A stretch of DNA of 14,465 nt, taken from positions 1 to 14,465 of the forward strand of contig DYMR01000025.1 of assembly GCA_020721485.1 (NCBI GenBank), given 5' to 3'. The stretch's first letter is position 1; each line of letters starts with the position of its first letter. Source of the stretch: Halothiobacillus neapolitanus (GTDB lineage: Bacteria; Pseudomonadota; Gammaproteobacteria; Halothiobacillales; Halothiobacillaceae). Below the pieces are notes generated by a model. The model was not told where the DNA came from. It did no database searches and saw only the letters and a program-made list of their open reading frames with translations. Positions 9,123 to 14,465 of this stretch are shown piece by piece. Made by a program: the position numbers and the translations under genes.

Positions 9123-11081
9123 ATGGAAAAGATTTATCTCGCCATCGTGTTGGCGCCTTTGATCGGCGCGCTCATCGCCGGTTTGTTTGGTCGCCCGATC
9201 GGCCGTGCCGGCGCGCATTGGGTCACCATTTTGGGCGTGGCGATTGCGTTCGCGCTGTCGCTTTATAGTTTTTACCAGCATGTCTGGGGGGGGCTGCCCA
9301 CCTTCAACGGCGCGGTGTACACCTGGGCGGCGACCGACAACTTCCAGTTCGATGTCGGCTTTTTGATCGACCACCTCACCGTGCTGATGATGGTCGTCGT
9401 CACCGGCGTCAGCCTGATGGTGCACATCTACACCATCGGCTACATGGCGGATGACCCCGGCTATCAGCGCTTCTTCAGCTACATCTCGCTGTTCACCTTC
9501 TCGATGCTGATGCTGGTGATGGCGAACAACTTGATGCAGCTTTTTTTCGGCTGGGAAGCCGTGGGTTTGGTGTCGTATCTGCTGATTGGGTTCTGGTACA
9601 AGCGCGAAACCGCGATTTTCGCCAACCTCAAAGCCTTCTTGGTCAACCGCGTGGGGGATTTTGGCTTCCTGCTCGGCATTGCCGCCATTCTGATGTACGC
9701 CAACACCGTCGATTACGCCACCTTCTTCGAGCGTCTGCCGGCGCTGGCGGGCGTGACGGTACAAATCTGGCCGGGGGTTGAATGGTCGTTGCCGACCGTA
9801 ATCGCCATTCTGCTGTTCATCGGCGCGATGGGTAAATCCGCGCAGGTGCCGCTGCATGTGTGGCTGCCCGATTCGATGGAAGGCCCGACCCCGATTTCCG
9901 CCCTGATTCACGCCGCGACGATGGTCACGGCGGGTATTTTCATGGTGGCGCGCTTCTCGCCGTTGTATGAACTGTCCGATGCCGCGCTGTCGTTCATCAT
10001 GGTGATCGGCGCGGTTACGGCGCTCTTCATGGGCTTGCTGGGTTTGGTGCAGAACGACATCAAGCGCGTGGTGGCGTATTCCACCTTGTCGCAACTGGGG
10101 TACATGACCGTGGCGCTCGGCGCCTCGGCCTATTCGGCGGCGATTTTCCACCTGATGACCCACGCCTTCTTCAAAGCGCTGCTGTTCCTTGCGGCCGGCT
10201 CGGTCATCATCGCCATGCACCACGAGCAGGACATCCGCAAAATGGGCGGCCTGTGGAAATACATGCCGATCACCTTTGTCACCTTCCTGATCGGTTCCCT
10301 GGCGTTGATTGGCTTTCCGGGTACCTCGGGTTTCTACTCCAAAGACAGCATCATCATGGCGGTCGAAGCCTCGAATTTGCCCGGCGCGACCTTCGCCTAT
10401 TGGTCGGTGCTGATCGGCGTTTTCGTGACTGCGCTGTATACCTTCCGCATGTTCTTCCTGGTGTTTTTCGGCAAAGAACGGATGGATGCGCATACGCGTT
10501 CGCACCTGCATGAATCGCCCAAAGTGGTGACTTTGCCGCTGATCGCCCTCGCCATTCCCTCGCTGATCGTCGGCTATTTCGCGATTGATCCGCTGCTGTT
10601 TGGTGGCTTCTTTGGCGAATCCATCAAGGTGATGCCGGAACATGGCGCGATGGCCAGTTTGCAAGCGCATTTCCATGGCGCTGCCGCGATGTTCCTGCAC
10701 GGCCTGACTTCTCCGGTGGTGCTCTTGTCGTTGGCGGGCGTGGGCGTGGCGGCGTTGATGTACCTTGGATTCCCCGACTCCTTGCCCAAAGGGGTCGCCC
10801 GCGTGTTCAGTCTGCCCAAGCGCATTTTGGATGGCGCCTACGGCTTCGATGACTTCAATAATGTGGTGTTCGGTGCCGGTTCCCGTTTGCTCGGGCGCGG
10901 CCTGTGGCGCGTCGGGGATGTACGGATGATTGATGGCTGGCTGGTCAATGGCACGGCGGGGCTCGTCGCCTTCACCGCCGGTCAATGGCGCAAGATGCAG
11001 ACCGGCTATCTCTACCACTACGCCTTTGTGATGATCCTGGGTTTGATCGGGCTCATGACTTGGATCGTATTTGTTCGTTGA
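9123..11081 (+). CDS. nuoL: NADH-quinone oxidoreductase subunit L (NuoL)
   Basis: NuoL is the distal antiporter-like proton pump of the membrane arm (ND5 / MrpA family). The 652-residue protein has many hydrophobic helices and, by family, a long lateral helix near the C-terminus that braces the membrane arm. Key residues are in place: Glu145 in FFGWEAVGLVSYLLIG, Lys238 in IGAMGKSAQVPLHVWLPD, Lys351 in THAFFKALLFLAAGS and Lys407 in GTSGFYSKDSI. These correspond to E. coli Glu144, Lys229, Lys342 and Lys399. SMEGPTPISALIHAATMVTAG is the classic proton-antiporter signature. The ATG at 9123 has AAGGG at 9110-9114, 8 bases upstream. A run of eight G (9286-9293) lies early in the gene without breaking the frame. 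nuoM follows after 27 bases. Confidence 0.98.
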   Translation: MEKIYLAIVLAPLIGALIAGLFGRPIGRAGAHWVTILGVAIAFALSLYSFYQHVWGGLPTFNGAVYTWAATDNFQFDVGFLIDHLTVLMMVVVTGVSLMVHIYTIGYMADDPGYQRFFSYISLFTFSMLMLVMANNLMQLFFGWEAVGLVSYLLIGFWYKRETAIFANLKAFLVNRVGDFGFLLGIAAILMYANTVDYATFFERLPALAGVTVQIWPGVEWSLPTVIAILLFIGAMGKSAQVPLHVWLPDSMEGPTPISALIHAATMVTAGIFMVARFSPLYELSDAALSFIMVIGAVTALFMGLLGLVQNDIKRVVAYSTLSQLGYMTVALGASAYSAAIFHLMTHAFFKALLFLAAGSVIIAMHHEQDIRKMGGLWKYMPITFVTFLIGSLALIGFPGTSGFYSKDSIIMAVEASNLPGATFAYWSVLIGVFVTALYTFRMFFLVFFGKERMDAHTRSHLHESPKVVTLPLIALAIPSLIVGYFAIDPLLFGGFFGESIKVMPEHGAMASLQAHFHGAAAMFLHGLTSPVVLLSLAGVGVAALMYLGFPDSLPKGVARVFSLPKRILDGAYGFDDFNNVVFGAGSRLLGRGLWRVGDVRMIDGWLVNGTAGLVAFTAGQWRKMQTGYLYHYAFVMILGLIGLMTWIVFVR

Positions 11082-11108
11082 CCCTCGTTTTGGATGGATG
11101 CTGGATTC

Positions 11109-12632
11109 ATGCCTAATTTTTCTTGGCCGATGCTTAGCCTGATCGTCTGGCTGCCCATCCTCGCGGGTGTGCTGGTCATGGCGTTTGGGTCTCGCCGCCC
11201 GAACGCTGCGCGCTGGTTCGCGCTCATCAGCGCCGTCTTGGTTTTGCTGTTGAGCTTGGCGTTGCTGCCTTCGTTCGATCTGCATACTTATGCGATGCAA
11301 TTTGTCGAACGGGCGGCGTGGATTCCCCAATTTGGGATTCACTACCATCTGGGTGTCGATGGCATTTCCTTGCCCTTGATTATCCTGACCGCGTTCACCA
11401 CGGTCATCGTCATCATCTCCGCTTGGGAAGTCATTCAAGAAAAGCCGCATCAATATCTCGCAGCCTTCCTGATTATGGAAGGCATGATGAACGGCACTTT
11501 TGCCGCGCTCGACGCCATCGTGTTCTACTTCTTCTTTGAAGGCATGCTGATCCCGATGTTCGTCGTGATTGGCATTTGGGGCGGCCCCCGGCGCGTCTAC
11601 GCCACGATCAAGTTTTTCCTCTACACCTTCCTCGGTTCGGTGTTCATGTTGATCGCGCTGATCTACATGTATTTCAAGGGTGGAAGTTTTTCGATTCTGC
11701 ACATGCAGCAATTGCCGCTGACGATGACCGAGCAAGTGCTGATTTTCCTCGCCTTCCTGATCGCCTTCGCGGTGAAAATCCCGATGTGGCCGGTCCACAC
11801 CTGGTTGCCGGACGCGCATGTGGAAGCGCCCACCGGCGGCTCGGTGATTCTGGCCGCGATTATGCTGAAAATCGGGGGCTATGGCTTCCTGCGGTTCTCC
11901 TTGCCGATCACGCCGGACGCATCCTCCCTGCTCGATGGGCTGATGATCGCGCTGTCCCTGGTGGCGATTGTGTACATCGGCTTTGTCGCCCTGGTGCAGG
12001 GCGACATGAAAAAGCTGGTGGCTTATTCGTCGATTTCGCACATGGGCTTCGTTACCTTGGGGTTGTTCATCATCTTCCTGATTGCCGCCGATCCGATCAA
12101 CATGAACCACAGTGGCGTGCGGCTGGCCTTGGAAGGCTCGATGGTGCAAATGATTTCCCACGGACTGATTTCCGCCGCCATGTTCCTGTCGATTGGCGTG
12201 CTCTATGACCGCCTGCACTCGCGGGAAATCTCCACCTACGGCGGCGTGGTCAACACCATGCCGTGGTTCGGTGCGATGGTCATGGTATTCGCCATGGCGA
12301 ATGTCGGCTTGCCGGGCACCTCGGGGTTTGTGGGCGAATTCATGGTCATCCTCGCGGCCTTCAAAGCCAACTTCTGGATTGCCTTTGCCGCCGCCCTGAC
12401 GCTCATCATTGGTGCGGCCTACACCCTGTGGATGGTCAAGCGGGTCATATTCGGCGAAGTGGTCAATGCCGCTGTGTCCACGCTGAAAGACCTCAACGCG
12501 CGCGAAGCGTGGATGCTCGGCAGCTTGGTGTTCCTGATTATTCTGATGGGGGTTTGGCCCAACCCTCTGCTTGATCTGATGCACGCCACCATTGAACATC
12601 TCGCGCAGCAGGCGCTCACCTCGAAATTGTGA
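11109..12632 (+). CDS. nuoM: NADH-quinone oxidoreductase subunit M (NuoM)
   Basis: NuoM is the middle antiporter-like proton pump (ND4 family). From the ATG at 11109 it has 507 residues and the fold's typical set of hydrophobic helices. Charged pump residues are Glu144 (FYFFFEGMLIPMFVVIG), Lys223 (AFAVKIPMWPVHTWLPDAH), Lys254 (AIMLKIGGYGFLRF) and Glu410 (GLPGTSGFVGEFMV), matching E. coli Glu144, Lys234, Lys265 and Glu407. An upstream in-frame ATG at 11094 would add five residues (MDAGF), but it has no ribosome-binding site. The ATG at 11109 has GGATGGA 10 bases upstream and a GGA close by, and gives the usual N-terminus with the first helix starting at once. The stop lies 8 bases before the chosen nuoN ATG. 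Confidence 0.97.
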   Translation: MPNFSWPMLSLIVWLPILAGVLVMAFGSRRPNAARWFALISAVLVLLLSLALLPSFDLHTYAMQFVERAAWIPQFGIHYHLGVDGISLPLIILTAFTTVIVIISAWEVIQEKPHQYLAAFLIMEGMMNGTFAALDAIVFYFFFEGMLIPMFVVIGIWGGPRRVYATIKFFLYTFLGSVFMLIALIYMYFKGGSFSILHMQQLPLTMTEQVLIFLAFLIAFAVKIPMWPVHTWLPDAHVEAPTGGSVILAAIMLKIGGYGFLRFSLPITPDASSLLDGLMIALSLVAIVYIGFVALVQGDMKKLVAYSSISHMGFVTLGLFIIFLIAADPINMNHSGVRLALEGSMVQMISHGLISAAMFLSIGVLYDRLHSREISTYGGVVNTMPWFGAMVMVFAMANVGLPGTSGFVGEFMVILAAFKANFWIAFAAALTLIIGAAYTLWMVKRVIFGEVVNAAVSTLKDLNAREAWMLGSLVFLIILMGVWPNPLLDLMHATIEHLAQQALTSKL

Positions 12633-12640
12633 TTCCAGCC

Positions 12641-14083
12641 ATGCCTACACTTTCTTCCTTGAACCTAATGCCGGTGCTGCCCGAAGTGATTTTGGCCGGC
12701 ATGGTGTGCGTGATTTTGCTGATTGATCCGTTCTTGCCGAAATCTGGCCGCACCTTGAGTTATGTGCTGTCGTTGGCGACTTTGGTCGTACTGTTCGCTG
12801 TCACCGTGTTCGGCATGAGCCCCGAGGTACGCTTGAGTTTCGGCGGCATGGTGGTCAATGACCCCATGTCCGATCTGATGAAGCTCGCCCTGTATGCCGG
12901 GCTGGCGCTCGTGCTGATCCTCTCGCGCGGCTACCTCAAAGATCGCGGGATCGATCAGGGCGAATACTACATGCTCGCCTTGTCCGGCCTGCTGGGCATG
13001 ATGATTCTGGTTTCCGCCAACCACTTATTGCTGATTTATCTCGGGCTGGAACTGATGTCGCTGTCGATGTACGCCATGACCGCGCTCAAACGCGACGATG
13101 GCCGCGCCTCGGAAGCTGCCATGAAGTATTTTGTGCTGGGCGCGCTGGCGTCTGGTCTGCTGCTGTATGGCATGTCGCTGCTGTATGGCGTCACCGGCGG
13201 CCATCTCATGCTGACCGATATTGCCCAAGCGGTATCCACCGGCCCAAGCTCGCTGGCGCTGAAAACCGCCGTCGTGTTTATCGTCATCGGGGCGATTTTC
13301 AAATTGGGTGTCGCCCCGTTTCATATGTGGCTGCCCGATGTGTACGAAGGCGCGCCCACGGCGGTCACACTGTATCTGGCCACCATCCCGAAAATTGCCG
13401 CGCTGGCCATGTTGCTGCGCTTGCTGGTCGATGGCATGGGCGGGTTGATGGTCGATTGGCAACCCATTCTGATCGTTACCGCCATGCTGTCGATGGCCTT
13501 GGGGAATGTCGTGGCAATTGCGCAGATCAGCTTCAAGCGCATGCTGACTTACTCCACCGTGAGCCATGTGGGCTTCGTCATGCTCGGCGTACTGGCGGGC
13601 ACCGAAGCGGGATATTCCGCCGCCTTGTTCTACACCTTGGCGTATGTGGTGATGTCCCTCGGTGGCTTCGGCATGATTCTGCTGCTCGCCCGACAAGGCT
13701 ACGAAGCCGAACAACTCGATGACCTGCGCGGCCTGAATGACCGCAGCCCCGTCATGGCGTTCGTCTTCCTGCTGCTGATGTTTTCGATGGCCGGGATTCC
13801 GTTCACCCTCGGGTTCTGGGCGAAGCTGGCGGTATTGCAAGCGGTGGTCGGCGTGGGGCTGACTTGGCTGGCCGTGTTCGCCGTCATCACCTCGGTGATT
13901 GGCGCGTTCTATTACCTGCGCGCCGTAAAATTTGTGTACTTCGATGAACCGATCGACCGTTCTGCGGTCAATTCAGCCTGGTCCGTGCGGGGCGTTTTGG
14001 CGGTCACCGGCTTGATCGTGCTGGGGCTGGGTTTATACCCGTCTTGGCTGACGGGCCTCACCGCGCAGGCTTTTGGCGGCTGA
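12641..14083 (+). CDS. nuoN: NADH-quinone oxidoreductase subunit N (NuoN)
   Basis: NuoN is the antiporter-like pump nearest the quinone module (ND2 family). From the ATG at 12641 it has 480 residues and many hydrophobic helices. Pump residues are Glu137 (IYLGLELMSLSMYAM), Lys221 (GAIFKLGVAPFHMWLPDVY), Lys251 (ATIPKIAALAMLLRL) and Lys395 (FTLGFWAKLAVLQ), corresponding to E. coli Glu133, Lys217, Lys247 and Lys395. YEGAPTAVTLYLATIPK and FKRMLTYSTVSHVGF are family signatures. The start is uncertain. A GTG at 12629 overlaps the nuoM stop and would add four residues (MIPA), and an ATG at 12668 would remove nine. None of the three has a clear Shine-Dalgarno sequence, so translation may rely on coupling to nuoM. 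ATG 12641 best fits homologous N-termini. Confidence 0.97.
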   Translation: MPTLSSLNLMPVLPEVILAGMVCVILLIDPFLPKSGRTLSYVLSLATLVVLFAVTVFGMSPEVRLSFGGMVVNDPMSDLMKLALYAGLALVLILSRGYLKDRGIDQGEYYMLALSGLLGMMILVSANHLLLIYLGLELMSLSMYAMTALKRDDGRASEAAMKYFVLGALASGLLLYGMSLLYGVTGGHLMLTDIAQAVSTGPSSLALKTAVVFIVIGAIFKLGVAPFHMWLPDVYEGAPTAVTLYLATIPKIAALAMLLRLLVDGMGGLMVDWQPILIVTAMLSMALGNVVAIAQISFKRMLTYSTVSHVGFVMLGVLAGTEAGYSAALFYTLAYVVMSLGGFGMILLLARQGYEAEQLDDLRGLNDRSPVMAFVFLLLMFSMAGIPFTLGFWAKLAVLQAVVGVGLTWLAVFAVITSVIGAFYYLRAVKFVYFDEPIDRSAVNSAWSVRGVLAVTGLIVLGLGLYPSWLTGLTAQAFGG

Positions 14084-14109
14084 TTTTTCGACGAGCGTTT
14101 GGAGTATCT

Positions 14110-14430
14110 ATGGTCAATAACAGCTTAGTTCACGGCTACATTCTGGCGCTGTTCATCTTGGCAAACCTGCCGTTTCTGAATCAGCGGTTGTTTCTGCTGA
14201 TTCCCGTGGTGCGTGCCGGTGCGCGCAAGCCGTTTTGGTTCCGCATGGTGGAGTGGCTGGTGCTGTACGCGGTGGGGATTGGCATCGGGCTGTATTTCGA
14301 AAACGCGATTGGCGGCATACAACATAAACCCTGGGAATTCTGGGTTGTCACCCTATTCATGTTTGGCACCTTTGCCGCACCGGGTTTTATTTGGCAATAC
14401 CAATTGCGGCAGCAACTCGCCGCGCGCTGA
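14110..14430 (+). CDS. DUF2818 family small membrane protein, function unknown
   Basis: This is a 106-residue predicted inner-membrane protein of unknown function. It has three hydrophobic segments, at about 8-31, 46-65 and 76-95. I recognise it as DUF2818 from the ANLPFLNQRLF motif (18-28), the mid-protein pattern of a Trp-Leu-Val-Leu-Tyr helix ending in GLYFEN (60-65), PWEFW (74-78) and APGFIWQY (90-97). Basic residues cluster between segments one and two (Arg35, Arg39, Lys40, Arg45) and at the C-terminus, so the positive-inside rule suggests N-terminus out and C-terminus in. The ATG at 14110 has GGAG at 14101-14104, 5 bases upstream; an open frame from 14044 is just nuoN overlap. It starts 26 bases after nuoN with no terminator between, so it is probably co-transcribed with the operon. 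A role in complex I assembly or stability is inference from linkage only. Confidence 0.88.
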   Translation: MVNNSLVHGYILALFILANLPFLNQRLFLLIPVVRAGARKPFWFRMVEWLVLYAVGIGIGLYFENAIGGIQHKPWEFWVVTLFMFGTFAAPGFIWQYQLRQQLAAR

Positions 14431-14465
14431 TTCCTGCGGTGAATCGTCCAGCAACCAAGGCACCT

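Noticed and set aside
9084..12599. Antisense open frame of 1171 codons across nuoL and nuoM
   Set aside because: It is codon-aligned with nuoL and nuoM, so it stays open only because those genes avoid TTA, CTA and TCA codons. Its translation is extreme in His, Gln, Arg and Gly with no domain, and both sense genes are certain.
14431..14465. Possible operon terminator or next gene after the DUF2818 gene
   Set aside because: The 35 bases contain no GC-rich hairpin followed by a T run, and no start or domain can be recognised in so short a stretch.
1..14465. A novel defence, mobile or biosynthetic system
   Set aside because: The whole window is accounted for by nuo genes and one DUF2818 gene with gaps under 30 bases. 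There are no repeats, integrase, transposase or foreign-looking segments.

Overview
The window is one continuous stretch of a bacterial respiratory complex I (proton-pumping NADH:quinone oxidoreductase) operon, all on the + strand. In order it holds the 3' part of nuoB, then complete nuoC, D, E, F, G, H, I, J, K, L, M and N, followed by a small membrane protein of the DUF2818 family. nuoA and the first third or so of nuoB, and therefore the operon promoter, lie upstream of base 1. I found no RNA gene, mobile element, CRISPR array, convincing internal promoter or terminator. The longest gap between genes is under 30 bases.

The source is most likely a GC-rich beta- or gammaproteobacterium, perhaps an autotrophic or sulfur-oxidising lineage, although nothing in the window shows metabolism beyond complex I. 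The reasons are: nuoC and nuoD are separate (fused in enterobacteria); NuoB, NuoC and NuoD are of the mitochondria-like type; NuoC carries the internal insertion I recall from betaproteobacterial homologues; NuoG lacks ligands for the extra N7 cluster; and a DUF2818 gene sits directly behind nuoN, an arrangement I know mainly from Betaproteobacteria and some Gammaproteobacteria. The genus cannot be fixed from sequence reading alone.

Layout: bases 1-2339 encode the quinone-proximal peripheral arm (NuoB, C, D). Bases 2339-6587 encode the NADH dehydrogenase module (NuoE, F, G) with its FMN site and Fe-S chain. Bases 6587-7645 give NuoH, the membrane subunit that closes the quinone chamber, and 7664-8152 give NuoI, the two-cluster ferredoxin linking NuoG to NuoB. 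Bases 8178-9118 encode the small membrane subunits NuoJ and NuoK. Bases 9123-14083 encode the three antiporter-like pumps NuoL, NuoM and NuoN. Electrons run from NADH through FMN (NuoF), N3, the NuoG clusters, the NuoI clusters and N2 (NuoB) to ubiquinone at the NuoB/NuoD/NuoH interface, and the energy released drives proton pumping by NuoH/J/K/N/M/L.

All genes are intact. Every Fe-S ligand and every key charged membrane residue I checked is present, except those of the part of NuoB outside the window. Stop and start codons overlap at nuoD/E, nuoG/H and nuoJ/K, and most genes have a recognisable Shine-Dalgarno sequence, as expected for one polycistronic message. This is an ordinary housekeeping locus, not a new system. 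The only part of unknown function is the DUF2818 protein at the 3' end.
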